Positions 44,394 through 54,768 of a stretch of 64,000 nt of DNA are shown here, piece after piece. This DNA comes from Candidatus Nitrotoga sp. 1052 (GTDB lineage Bacteria > Pseudomonadota > Gammaproteobacteria > Burkholderiales > Gallionellaceae). The stretch spans positions 1 through 64,000 of the forward strand of contig NZ_CAKMHQ010000022.1 of the NCBI RefSeq assembly GCF_927312905.1, given 5' to 3'. Each line of letters starts with the position of its first letter. The stretch's first letter is position 1. Below the pieces are notes generated by a model. The model saw only the letters and a list, made by a program, of their open reading frames with translations, had not been told where the DNA came from and made no database searches. A program made the position numbers and the translations under genes.

Positions 44394-45380
44394 TTAATTG
44401 CGTGACATCACCACCCTGATGGGTTTGAGGCCTACGGGTACAGTGGCGAGGAGTGCATTGGTACCGGTATCGATCACATGCAAGTTATTAGAGCCCTCAT
44501 TTCCGACATAAATGCGGGTGCCCTCCGTGTTCGCCAGAATGCCATTGGGCTTCTCACCAACCGGAATGCGCTCAACAACCTGCATTCTGGTGTTATTGAT
44601 GCTTACAACGGCGACATGATTCGCACCGCTCACGGTGACATATGCATTAGGGCCCACCATGCCTTTGTAAGCGAAAGCAATTTGCTGTGGATTGGGGCCT
44701 ACCTCAAAGGTTGCAACTTTGGTCTGAGTGGCGGGGTCGATCACATAAATGTCATTGCCCCCGGAATTGGCTCCCCAGATACGCCCATCAGGTCCCAGCG
44801 TCAAAAAATGCGGGTTGGATCCAACCGGAATGGTTTTGATTACCTGATAGGAGGCGGTGTCAACCACTGCAACGGTTTTGTCGCCCTGATTGCTCACATA
44901 GGCGAAGCTTCCATCCCGAGAAAAAGTCAGGCCGGTAGGACCTTTTCCGACAGCTAACGTACCTACGATGCGGAAGCCGTCCGTATCCACTATTGAGATC
45001 GTGTCATCGCCAATATTGGCAACCCAGGCAAACCGGTTGTCATTGGTGAGTGCAACCACATGGCAGCGGCTCCCGGTGTAAATTGACGCAATCGTTTCCA
45101 GTGCTTTGGTATCAATGACAGAAAGCCGCCCTGAGGCAAGGTTGGTCGCGTATAAGCGCGTTCCATCACGGGATAACGCAAGATCATGGGTCGAGAAATT
45201 TTTGGGGTCTACGGTGGCAATCACCTTGAACGTCAGCGCGTCAATCACGGTAACCGAGTTAGAACTCTCATTAGCAACAAAAACACGCGGAGGTGTTTTA
45301 CCCGAAAGTTTTTTTTCAAGTTCGGCGCAGCTTGAAAGCAGGCTGAGTGAGAGCACTAAAATTGCGGCACGGGTTATCAT
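44394..45380 (-). CDS. YVTN beta-propeller lipoprotein
   Basis: 328 residues. Lipobox LLSSC (Cys18), then seven repeats of the YVTN/YncE 40-residue type (VFVANESSNSVTVID, LYATNLASGRLSVID, AWVANIGDDTISIVD, AYVSNQGDKTVAVVD, IYVGNEGSNNLHVID), giving a complete seven-bladed propeller. Family members sit at the cell surface or in the periplasm and bind ligands or form part of secreted complexes, and some act in metal or redox systems. Follows the 190-aa protein gene and precedes the FecR gene by 31 nt. Ligand unknown. Confidence 0.9.
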   Translation of the reverse strand: MITRAAILVLSLSLLSSCAELEKKLSGKTPPRVFVANESSNSVTVIDALTFKVIATVDPKNFSTHDLALSRDGTRLYATNLASGRLSVIDTKALETIASIYTGSRCHVVALTNDNRFAWVANIGDDTISIVDTDGFRIVGTLAVGKGPTGLTFSRDGSFAYVSNQGDKTVAVVDTASYQVIKTIPVGSNPHFLTLGPDGRIWGANSGGNDIYVIDPATQTKVATFEVGPNPQQIAFAYKGMVGPNAYVTVSGANHVAVVSINNTRMQVVERIPVGEKPNGILANTEGTRIYVGNEGSNNLHVIDTGTNALLATVPVGLKPIRVVMSRN

Positions 45381-45457
45381 AAAAAAAGCTTCATCTTGGT
45401 GTAGCGCTTCTAGAATAACGATACATAAAAAAGCCCAAATTACCGTTGCAACATCAT

Positions 45458-45512
45458 GGAACAGACCACAGTTTCTTCAAGTCGGATGTAACAAAAAACC
45501 ATGGCCTGCCCC
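45458..45512. repeat. Imperfect inverted repeat, family GACC-ACGGTTTCTT, copy A
   Basis: Left arm 45458-45477 (GGAACAGACCACAGTTTCTT) and right arm 45493-45512 (AAAAAACCATGGCCTGCCCC), forming an imperfect hairpin between the 190-aa protein gene and the propeller gene. Same design as copies at 46180 and 47551. Confidence 0.55.
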
Positions 45513-45561
45513 ATGTTTTTCCTCTGTAGCTTGAATTGTTTTTGCTAGCGTAAATCGATAC

Positions 45562-46134
45562 TTACTTTACCGGCGCCATCAAGTGCTGGTACGGCGTGTC
45601 TGGAAACATTACGAAGGGCAGCGAGACATCGGGGTCAGCGCTCTTCGGATACGTATCGTAGAAGCTGGCGTCGGCGCCGACGATCATCACGTGAGGCCCG
45701 GTCTTGATCCAATGATTTTTGGCATCCGGCTTGGTCGCAAAGGGGTCGGTATTGCTGGCGTCCGTTCCACCGGCGAGCATGTACATAAAACCAACTTTGC
45801 CTGGGGTGGGGTTCGTATGCGCGATCCACGCATGGACCCATTCCAAGGCGTTCTTATCCATACACATGGGGTCGGGCCCGGGAGTCGCCGGATTGTCCGG
45901 CATGCAGGTGAAGCCGTTTGTTCCTTGGCGCACGGTGCGCATTTTGCCGTCTGCCTCCATGGCCACGATGGTTGCACCCTTCGCAACCTTGGCTGGCGCC
46001 GCGGACATCGCGCTTGCGATCATTTTTTTATCGCTGACCGACGCCTTTGCGCCTGCGGCATAGGCATTCGTTGTCAATACAGACATTGCTGCAATTCCCA
46101 TCATGCCACTTACGATTTTATTCAGTTGGTACAT
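45562..46134 (-). CDS. Small exported hypothetical protein
   Basis: 190 residues. Signal peptide cleaved after NAYA (about residue 26). Mature protein ~16 kDa with two Cys about 15 apart (FTCMPDNPATPGPDPMC), likely a disulfide, and an HxHxH-free, Asp/Pro-rich body (PDNPATPGPDPMCMDKNALEW). A conserved hypothetical protein of proteobacteria whose N-terminal part reads SAAPAKVAKGATIVAME. Strong AAGGAGA before the ATG. Starts 10 nt after the PEP-CTERM stop, hence same operon. Function unknown. Confidence 0.75.
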   Translation of the reverse strand: MYQLNKIVSGMMGIAAMSVLTTNAYAAGAKASVSDKKMIASAMSAAPAKVAKGATIVAMEADGKMRTVRQGTNGFTCMPDNPATPGPDPMCMDKNALEWVHAWIAHTNPTPGKVGFMYMLAGGTDASNTDPFATKPDAKNHWIKTGPHVMIVGADASFYDTYPKSADPDVSLPFVMFPDTPYQHLMAPVK

Positions 46135-46144
46135 TTAGGTCTCC

Positions 46145-47488
46145 TTAGGTTAGTTGCGTAAAAGTGTGGGAAAACATGAGGAAACAGGGCCACGGTTTCT
46201 TCGGGTTAGAAATGCCAGAAAACCGTGGTCTGTCCCCTGTTGTTTGTCTCCTATTGCGCCTTCTCCTGTTCACTGCCCTCGACAAAGACCAGCCAGTCAA
46301 TCCCGCGATCAACAGCAACAACGTGTCGGGCTCAGGAATCGATGCCAACGCTTGTCCAGAACCTGAGAAATCAATGGTCACGTCGAGTTCGTGTCCACCA
46401 AAGTCTCCAAAATTATAGTCGAGGGTAATCTCCCCAAGGGGAATAGTAAGCTCCCCGCTTGTTCCGATCAGAGGAAGAATACCCTCGAACATTCCAGAGT
46501 CATCGGCCGTTACCACAACGCCATCGAGAATCTCCATCATGAGGTTACCCGTCTGAAGAGTGTATGGACTGTCGATCACGATAGAGAACAGTAGGTTCTC
46601 CGCATTCGTCTTAAAGAGACCAGCCGCACTATCCCACAGGAAATCGCCTTCGCCGAACATGTCCAACGTTATGTCTAACAAAGTCCCCGAGAGAATCTCG
46701 CCAGTAACAAGATCCGTGACCTGGAAATCGATCGGATCCTTCGCCCGCCGAACGTTTTCTTTCCGCAAATTTCCGGCGGCCGCTGCACCAGCGATCGTCG
46801 CTCGGATGTCCGGCCGCCACTGAATGTTTCCATTCTTGAGTTTGGTACCTCCATTAGCCGTGACCTGAGCAAAACCAAAGGCGTAGGCCTCTGAAGGACT
46901 CGGCTGGCGAGTAACAGTGTCAAAGACAGCTTGCGCAAAACCATCAACTTGGATCGCTCCAGACACAGCACCACCGACACCAAAAGGACTGACTCCGAAC
47001 CGGGAATTTGCCTGCGCCGAGTTCGGCCCGGGAGGGACGTTCGCAGTAGTGACCGCACCAGGCGGAAACGCAATCCCTGTTGCTGGCACCGCGAAGGAGC
47101 CGCGATTCACAAGTCCGTTGTTGTTCCCGTTGGCGGAGGAGTTTGAAACTCTTCCAATTGAATCGGAACGATCGAAACCCGCAGGATCGAAACCGGGTGG
47201 TTGCACAGCGGGATTCACGTCCGATCTCAGATTCGGGTCCCTGACCCATGCGTGATCGAAATAGTACGCCGTCACCCTTGGCACCACTGTGCCGCCCGGC
47301 TCCAATCTAAACTGATGCGTCACCTTGAAGTCTTTCCTGTCCGTGATTACGGCAGCGACACCTGACTGCATTGATGCAGCAGCGAGTATACATACGGCAA
47401 TCAACCCACCAACACGGGCCGTCGGAACGAAATAGGGGACACACTTCCGCTGGATAAATGTCATGACATGCTTCAAATATTTCAACAT
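46145..47488 (-). CDS. PEP-CTERM sorting-domain protein with a repeat-encoded C-terminal extension
   Basis: 447 residues. A hydrophobic export segment (about 25-45) is followed by a secreted beta-rich body with long Gly/Asn-rich stretches. The PEP-CTERM signal is complete: Pro-Glu-Pro at 385-387, a transmembrane helix, then an Arg cluster ending about residue 414. Exosortase normally cleaves at PEP and the protein normally ends soon after the Arg cluster. Here 33 extra residues follow, encoded by the inverted repeat at 46180-46239. The strong AGGAGG precedes ATG 47488. No exosortase gene is in the window. PEP-CTERM proteins go with exopolysaccharide; they are surface or biofilm proteins. Confidence 0.8.
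   Translation of the reverse strand: MLKYLKHVMTFIQRKCVPYFVPTARVGGLIAVCILAAASMQSGVAAVITDRKDFKVTHQFRLEPGGTVVPRVTAYYFDHAWVRDPNLRSDVNPAVQPPGFDPAGFDRSDSIGRVSNSSANGNNNGLVNRGSFAVPATGIAFPPGAVTTANVPPGPNSAQANSRFGVSPFGVGGAVSGAIQVDGFAQAVFDTVTRQPSPSEAYAFGFAQVTANGGTKLKNGNIQWRPDIRATIAGAAAAGNLRKENVRRAKDPIDFQVTDLVTGEILSGTLLDITLDMFGEGDFLWDSAAGLFKTNAENLLFSIVIDSPYTLQTGNLMMEILDGVVVTADDSGMFEGILPLIGTSGELTIPLGEITLDYNFGDFGGHELDVTIDFSGSGQALASIPEPDTLLLLIAGLTGWSLSRAVNRRRRNRRQTTGDRPRFSGISNPKKPWPCFLMFSHTFTQLT
46180..46239. repeat. Imperfect inverted repeat, copy B (inside the PEP-CTERM gene)
   Basis: Left arm 46180-46201 (GAAACAGGGCCACGGTTTCT) and right arm 46217-46239 (AGAAAACCGTGGTCTGTCCC). Best-conserved member: 20-bp arms with about three mismatches. 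It lies within the last ~100 nt of the 447-aa reading frame. Confidence 0.7.
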
Positions 47489-47550
47489 AGCCTTTCCTCC
47501 TATTGCTGACTGTTAAACCCACAAAGGGAATAACGCGCCGCGAGAAAACA

Positions 47551-47606
47551 CAGACAAACCATAATTTCCTCAGTCAAAAATCTTCAGAAATTGTGATCTG
47601 TCCCCT
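47551..47606. repeat. Imperfect inverted repeat, copy C
   Basis: Left arm 47551-47570 (CAGACAAACCATAATTTCCT) and right arm 47586-47606 (AGAAATTGTGATCTGTCCCC). Lies about 60 nt upstream of the PEP-CTERM gene start, in its likely promoter region. Confidence 0.5.
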
Positions 47607-47612
47607 ATTGCG

Positions 47613-47984
47613 TTGCTACTTCGTTTTCCGCCTGATGCGGAACGTCCCGGGGATGGTGTTCGCATCGTCATCATGTCTTGTGTCAGTTCTTAATCTAGAA
47701 TTTCATCCATTTTGATTCTCCATTTATTTTTATGGTCACTATGGCTCGAACACTTCCAACAAGTGCTGATGAAACATTTTCCCATTTGGGGAGCATCAGG
47801 AAAATTAATACTACCTGCCTGAAACGAAAATGGAATAAGCAATTTCCTTATTTTTGATATGGGAACATAAAAATCTCCCGTTTTTCTACTCAGTTTTGCT
47901 GCATGATGAGGCATTCTCAAGAAGAATGGCAGCATCCACCCGATGAACATCGAATACGATGTCAGCGCGCCCCCGACCTGAATT
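47613..47984. other. Intergenic region without clear gene
   Basis: About 370 nt between repeat C and the IS5 remnant. An 86-codon frame on the minus strand (47690-47950) has no ribosome binding site of note and no protein-like pattern, so it is left out. Nothing else is recognised. Confidence 0.5.
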
Positions 47985-48450
47985 TTTAGACATCTAGACC
48001 CGCACGACCAAGCTCACGGAAATAGGTGATCCTTTGGTAGAACTGAACGTCGGTGGAGCGGAATGCATTTCGTCCTGATGCGGCATGGGTGCATGCCAGG
48101 ACGGAAAGGGAAGAGCAACACCGGGCTGCCCATTGATGTGATGCTCGTGGTCAAGATGCTGATTCTCGAGCATCTCTACAACTTTTCTGACGAAGGGATT
48201 GAAAACCATGTCCGTGACCGACTCCCCTTTATGCGTTTTCTGGGGCTGAAACTGGAAGACCGGAACTTGGCGCCAAGACGGCCTGGCTGTTCCGGAAACG
48301 GGTCAAGACCTGAAGGCAGGTGGAGTGTTATTTGACCGATTTCGCGAGCAACTAACGGCCCATGGCTATGTGGCTCTAGCAGGTCAAATGGTAGACGCCA
48401 CTTTCGTGGAACTATCGCACCAACTCATCCACCGGGAAGAAAAACCGGAT
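47985..48450 (+). pseudogene. IS5-family transposase remnant
   Basis: Reading across three frames gives the N-terminal two thirds of an IS5/IS1031-type transposase: KLTEIGDPLVELN, then VMLVVKMLILEHLYNFSDEG and NHVRDRLPFMRFLGLKLEDR, then AKTAWLFRKRVK and LFDRFREQLTAHGYVALAGQ with MVDATFVE. At least two frameshifts and one premature stop separate these. The DDE catalytic C-terminal half is absent, replaced by sequence next to the gyrB end. Inactive. Confidence 0.75.
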
Positions 48451-48526
48451 CAAAGAATACTTAAACTTGATAGAATTTGTCGATTTATAGATACACCCTT
48501 AAATTTGCTTAGCAACCGACATTATT

Positions 48527-50917
<2,391 letters not shown>

Positions 50918-50922
50918 TCAGT

Positions 50923-50938
50923 TGTTTCACGTGAAACA
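50923..50938. promoter_or_regulatory. parS: parS centromere site (ParB-binding)
   Basis: TGTTTCACGTGAAACA, a perfect 16-bp palindrome identical to the canonical chromosomal parS sequence. It is in the gyrB-dnaN intergenic region about 3 kb from dnaA, where parS sites typically cluster. ParB binds here to organise origin segregation and to load SMC. parA/parB themselves are not in the window. Confidence 0.93.
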
Positions 50939-51132
50939 TTAAGAATGCATTCGTAAATATTACTTACTTCGAATGACATTTGAGGCAATTAAATACATCA
51001 AAAATGTGTACGAAAATCAATTTTTACTCACCATCGTTTTCAGTATATATACGGTTTCTTAAATATTGGCCGAGAGATATTAAGTTTGTGTTTTTTGATT
51101 TTCATAAACATTATTTAATAATTTATTCATTA

Positions 51133-52239
51133 TTAAATACGCATTGGCATAACAACGTACTTAAATTCTTCATTACCTGGAATTGTGATCAAAATACTGC
51201 TATTTGCATCACCAAATGAGAATGTTACTGTTTCAGTAGTAGCATTATTTAATCCATCCATTAAATAATTAACGTTAAAACCAACATCAAGTGCATTTCC
51301 TTGATAGTCTATTTCCATGTCTTCCTGTGCTTCTTCCTGCTCGCTATTATTACTTATGATGCGCAGATTTTTTTCTGTCAGGACAAAACGTACCCCCCTG
51401 AATTTTTCATTAGATAGAATTGCTGCGCGTTGCAATGCTTGTAATATTTCAATTCTATTTAACGTAAGCTGGTTAGTGTAACTGGGAATAACACGTTCAT
51501 AATCTGGAAACTTTCCGTCAATTACCTTAGAAATTAAAATAACATCGGAAAAAGTCATGCGGACTTGATTTTCAGCTAATTCAAATGTGATTTTCTCTTC
51601 TGTCTCAGCTAAAAGTTTAATTAGCTCATTAATTGTTTTTCTAGGCAGGATAATTTCACGTTTAGCATATTCTTGATCAAGCTTGGTAATGATATAAGCA
51701 AGGCGATGCCCATCTGTTGCTATTAGTTTTAAAAAGTTCCCATCAATGACTAATAAAACACCATTTAAATAATAACGAATATCCTGCTGTGCCATGGCAT
51801 ATTGAACCATACCCAACAACTTTTTAAGCTTTCCTTGTTCAATTTGAACTTTTACGGCTTGTTCTAACTGTTCCAAAACTTTTGGAAAATCTTGAGCAGG
51901 TAAAGTTTGTAAAGTAAATTTACTTTTATTTACTTTTACTAAAAGACGATTTTCATGAATATCTAATGTAACTTTACTTCTTTCAGGTAATACCTTAAGA
52001 ATTTCTTGTAATTTTTTAGCAGCTACAGTAATTGCTGTATCAGGGCTTGTTTGATTTGCATCGGTAAATTGCGTTGCAATTTGAATCTCAAGATCAGTCG
52101 CTACAAAACGTATATTTGATCCGGATTTTTCAATTAATACATTTGACAGAATTGGGAGAGGTTGTTTACGTTCTACTATTCCAATGATTTTCTGAAGGGG
52201 ATTTAGTAAATTGTCTTTTTCAATCTTTTCAATAAACAT
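51133..52239 (-). CDS. dnaN: DNA polymerase III beta subunit (sliding clamp)
   Basis: 368 residues, normal for the clamp, three repeated domains. N-terminus (PLQKIIGIVERKQPLPILSNVLI) and C-terminus (KYVVMPMRI) match the family. The dimeric ring tethers polymerase III to DNA and binds DnaA-inactivating partners. Located 203 nt downstream of dnaA and 224 nt upstream of gyrB. Low GC compared with the rest of the window, as is much of this origin segment. Confidence 0.98.
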   Translation of the reverse strand: MFIEKIEKDNLLNPLQKIIGIVERKQPLPILSNVLIEKSGSNIRFVATDLEIQIATQFTDANQTSPDTAITVAAKKLQEILKVLPERSKVTLDIHENRLLVKVNKSKFTLQTLPAQDFPKVLEQLEQAVKVQIEQGKLKKLLGMVQYAMAQQDIRYYLNGVLLVIDGNFLKLIATDGHRLAYIITKLDQEYAKREIILPRKTINELIKLLAETEEKITFELAENQVRMTFSDVILISKVIDGKFPDYERVIPSYTNQLTLNRIEILQALQRAAILSNEKFRGVRFVLTEKNLRIISNNSEQEEAQEDMEIDYQGNALDVGFNVNYLMDGLNNATTETVTFSFGDANSSILITIPGNEEFKYVVMPMRI

Positions 52240-52442
52240 TCTTATATATCCTTAATAATAACAATAATAGATATTATATATAGTGAATAACTCAGTATTT
52301 TTATTTGTTTATAACACATTAGAGTTTATAAAAAGATGTGGATAAATGATGTTTTTGATGATGTAATTTTTGTGTATAGTTTTAAAAAAATAATTTTTGG
52401 AATAGTTACTCACAAAAATAAATACAGTATTAACTAAGATTA
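52240..52442. other. oriC: AT-rich dnaA-dnaN spacer, candidate oriC
   Basis: 203 nt, very AT-rich. A perfect DnaA box TGTGGATAA is at 52337-52345, with one-mismatch copies AGTGAATAA at 52282-52290 and TGTGTATAG at 52371-52379, all in the same orientation. A run of A/T at about 52380-52400 could unwind. The clustered boxes support an origin here, though the dnaA-rpmH spacer also has a DnaA box. Confidence 0.5.
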
Positions 52443-53795
52443 TTAGTTTCGTAATGTTTGATTAAGTAAATTGAAATCTGCATTAAGAGGTGAATTCAGA
52501 TTGCGTAAGCTCTCGATGGTCTTACATGCATACATAACCGTTGTATGGTCACGGCCTCCAAAAGCAGCTCCAATTTCCGGTAAGCTTAATTGTGTTAATT
52601 CCCTTGCTAAACACATTGCAATTTGTCTAGGTCTGGCAATTAAGCGCGTACGCTTCTTGGAAAGAAGATCAGTGACCTTGATACGGTAAAAATCAGCCAC
52701 AGTTTTTTGAATATTTTCTATGGAAATTTGTTTATTTTGAGAAGCCAACAAATCTTTAAGTGCTTCCTTTGCAAGCTCTACAGAGATGGTGCGTTTGTGA
52801 AATCTGGAATAAGCATCAATACGTTTAAGTGCACCTTCTAATTCACGGATATTAGAACGAATGTGCTTGGCAATAAAAAAAGCAACATCTTCACTTATCG
52901 GATTGTTAGAAATAACAGCTTTCTGTAACAAAATTGCTACCCGCATTTCTAAACCAGGTGGTTCAACGGCTACTGTTAATCCCCAACTGAACCGAGAAGT
53001 AAGTCGTGGCGTCATTCCAGAAATTTCTTTGGGGAAGGTATCGCAGGTGATTACAACTTGTTTATGTCCATCAATCAATGAATTGAGAGTATAAAAAAAC
53101 TCTTGTTGGGTTCCAGTTTTATCAGCGATAAATTGAATATCGTCAATCAATAGCAAATCTAATGAGTTGTAGAATTGTTTGAATTCATTAAATTTTTTAG
53201 TTTGAAATGCGCGGACAACATCTGAAATATAATTAGTAGCATGAACATAGCAAATTTTTGCCTGTGCATTTTCATGCTTGATATGATTTCCAATAGCCTG
53301 GATTAAGTGAGTTTTTCCTAATCCGACCCCACCGTAAATAAATAATGGGTTGTACGTTGTGCCGGGAGTTTCAGCAACTTGTATTGCTGCTGCATGAGCC
53401 AATTGGTTTGCTTTACCAGTAACAAAGTTTTCGAAAGACAGTAAAGGATTAAGTTTATTTTGATTTTTGTGCTTATTGAGCGTGAGTTGAGATACAGACG
53501 GGACAATATTGGTTATAGCAACTGGTAATTTAGATGGGAGCAAATTGAGTGGTTTTTCGCCTATGCGCAACTCAAAACTTGGCGGGCAAGAAAGAAATAA
53601 CTCTGCTTGCTTGGAGATTTCTGGTAAAAACCGTTCCTGCACGAGTTTCAACGTAAAACTATTAGGTGCAGTCAAGGTAATTTGATTACCATGAATTTCA
53701 AAAACCAGAGGTTTAATCCAAGAATTAAATTGTTGTGAGGTAAGCGTACCTTCAAAAAAAAGAAGACAGGAGTTCCATAATGTTTTGTCTTGCAT
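52443..53795 (-). CDS. dnaA: Chromosomal replication initiator DnaA
   Basis: 450 residues from the ATG at 53795 (MQDKTLWNSCLLFFEG), the usual domain I start. The longer frame to 53846 adds an unlikely tail. AAA+ domain with Walker A GGVGLGKTHL and Walker B LLIDDIQF. The C-terminal DNA-binding signature GGRDHTTVMYA is intact. Domain II is short, as in betaproteobacteria. Binds DnaA boxes and opens oriC. Confidence 0.98.
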   Translation of the reverse strand: MQDKTLWNSCLLFFEGTLTSQQFNSWIKPLVFEIHGNQITLTAPNSFTLKLVQERFLPEISKQAELFLSCPPSFELRIGEKPLNLLPSKLPVAITNIVPSVSQLTLNKHKNQNKLNPLLSFENFVTGKANQLAHAAAIQVAETPGTTYNPLFIYGGVGLGKTHLIQAIGNHIKHENAQAKICYVHATNYISDVVRAFQTKKFNEFKQFYNSLDLLLIDDIQFIADKTGTQQEFFYTLNSLIDGHKQVVITCDTFPKEISGMTPRLTSRFSWGLTVAVEPPGLEMRVAILLQKAVISNNPISEDVAFFIAKHIRSNIRELEGALKRIDAYSRFHKRTISVELAKEALKDLLASQNKQISIENIQKTVADFYRIKVTDLLSKKRTRLIARPRQIAMCLARELTQLSLPEIGAAFGGRDHTTVMYACKTIESLRNLNSPLNADFNLLNQTLRN

Positions 53796-53854
53796 AATTT
53801 TCGGATGACAATGCAAAAAAATCTTCGAACATTCTACTACATGCAAGGCAAAAA

Positions 53855-53863
53855 TTATTCACA
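53855..53863 (+). promoter_or_regulatory. DnaA box upstream of dnaA
   Basis: TTATTCACA fits the TTWTNCACA consensus. Located 60 nt upstream of the dnaA start, so it may serve autoregulation or belong to oriC. Confidence 0.6.
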
Positions 53864-53897
53864 GTAGATAAGTGATTGAAGGAACATTTTAAATTCG

Positions 53898-53959
53898 CCA
53901 CAATCACTATTGTGGGCTGATTTGAATCCGGACAAATCATTTGTTACAAGTCCGGACAA
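53898..53959. repeat. Palindrome and paired TCCGGACAA repeats in the dnaA-rpmH spacer
   Basis: A 7-bp inverted repeat CCACAAT/ATTGTGG (53898-53904, 53909-53915) is followed by two direct repeats TCCGGACAA at 53927-53935 and 53951-53959, each with the palindrome TCCGGA at its core. They sit between the dnaA start and the rpmH promoter. They look like protein-binding sites; the protein is unknown. Confidence 0.55.
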
Positions 53960-53993
53960 TATATCTGTTCGTTACATAATAGATAAAATAAGC

Positions 53994-54022
53994 TTGACAT
54001 AAACCCCCGTAAATAATGTAAT
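53994..54022 (+). promoter_or_regulatory. rpmH promoter (sigma-70 type)
   Basis: -35 TTGACA at 53994-53999, a 17-nt spacer and -10 TGTAAT at 54017-54022 (one mismatch to TATAAT). It is the expected strong promoter for rpmH-rnpA, with the start predicted near 54029. Confidence 0.8.
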
Positions 54023-54064
54023 AGCGGGTTTTCAAGTATTAATTATTAATTAGGGGCATTAACA

Positions 54065-54199
54065 ATGAAACGTACATATCAACCGTCCGTCACTAAAAGG
54101 AAAAGGACTCATGGATTTCTGGTGCGCATGAGAACCAAGGGAGGAAGAGCAGTTATAGCAGCTCGTAGAGCTAAAGGCCGTGTGCGCCTTGCCGTTTAA
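54065..54199 (+). CDS. rpmH: Ribosomal protein L34
   Basis: 44-residue basic protein, [19 protein letters not shown]... ending RLAV, identical in layout to bacterial L34. A large-subunit component. Preceded by AGGGG about 9 nt before the ATG. Overlaps the start of rnpA by 20 nt. Confidence 0.97.
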   Translation: MKRTYQPSVTKRKRTHGFLVRMRTKGGRAVIAARRAKGRVRLAV

Positions 54200-54539
54200 G
54201 GCCAAACAAACTTTACCTCCATGCCGCCGGATAAAGCAACCGATAGAGTTTGAGTTGGCGCTTCGTGCCGATTGTTTAACTAATAAATGGTTTACAGTCT
54301 ATATACGAAAAAATGAGAATGGCTATTCCCGTCTTGGGGTAATAGCCAGCAAAAGAAGCATGCCAAAGGCAGTATCTAGAAATTTTGCAAAGCGCATGAT
54401 TCGAAATATATTTCGACTTAATTTTTCAGTCGCATACTCGGTGGATGTTGTGGTGCGGGCCAAGCGGCAATTTAATTCTGAAACTGCGGCTGAAGGACGG
54501 CTGGCCTTGTTACAGTTATTTCAATCTGTCCGCATGTGA
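54180..54539 (+). CDS. rnpA: Ribonuclease P protein component
   Basis: 119 residues with the conserved [13 protein letters not shown] motif that binds RNase P RNA and pre-tRNA 5' leader. It matures tRNA 5' ends together with the RNA subunit. Start is GTG at 54180 within the rpmH end, the usual overlapping arrangement. A TTG at 54189 is an alternative. Overlaps yidD by one nt. Confidence 0.95.
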   Translation: MCALPFKAKQTLPPCRRIKQPIEFELALRADCLTNKWFTVYIRKNENGYSRLGVIASKRSMPKAVSRNFAKRMIRNIFRLNFSVAYSVDVVVRAKRQFNSETAAEGRLALLQLFQSVRM

Positions 54540-54748
54540 TGCGACAACTCTTAATCAGGTTGATAGGTTTATATCAATATTTGCTGAGTCCGCTCATGCC
54601 ACCGACCTGTCGTTTTACTCCAAGTTGTTCTCAATATGCTCGTGAGGTTATCTCTAAACATGGTGCTTGGTGTGGTACTTGGTTGAGCATAAAGCGGGTG
54701 ATCCGTTGCAACCCCTGGAATCCAGGTGGTTATGATCCCGCCCCATAG
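54539..54748 (+). CDS. yidD: Membrane protein insertion efficiency factor YidD
   Basis: 69 residues. Signature [11 protein letters not shown] and a C-terminal [11 protein letters not shown] block are intact. Assists YidC/SecYEG insertion. ATG at 54539 shares the A of the rnpA TGA; a GTG at 54536 is possible. Always between rnpA and yidC. Confidence 0.95.
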   Translation: MRQLLIRLIGLYQYLLSPLMPPTCRFTPSCSQYAREVISKHGAWCGTWLSIKRVIRCNPWNPGGYDPAP

Positions 54749-54768
54749 ATTTACATAGGCGAAACCAT

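Noticed and set aside
47690-47950. 86-codon minus-strand frame
   Set aside because: No supporting start signal and no family resemblance.
51113-51138. ATTTAATAA/TTATTAAAT stem at the dnaN end as a terminator
   Set aside because: A stem of only A-T pairs overlapping the dnaN stop is too weak and is common in such AT-rich DNA.
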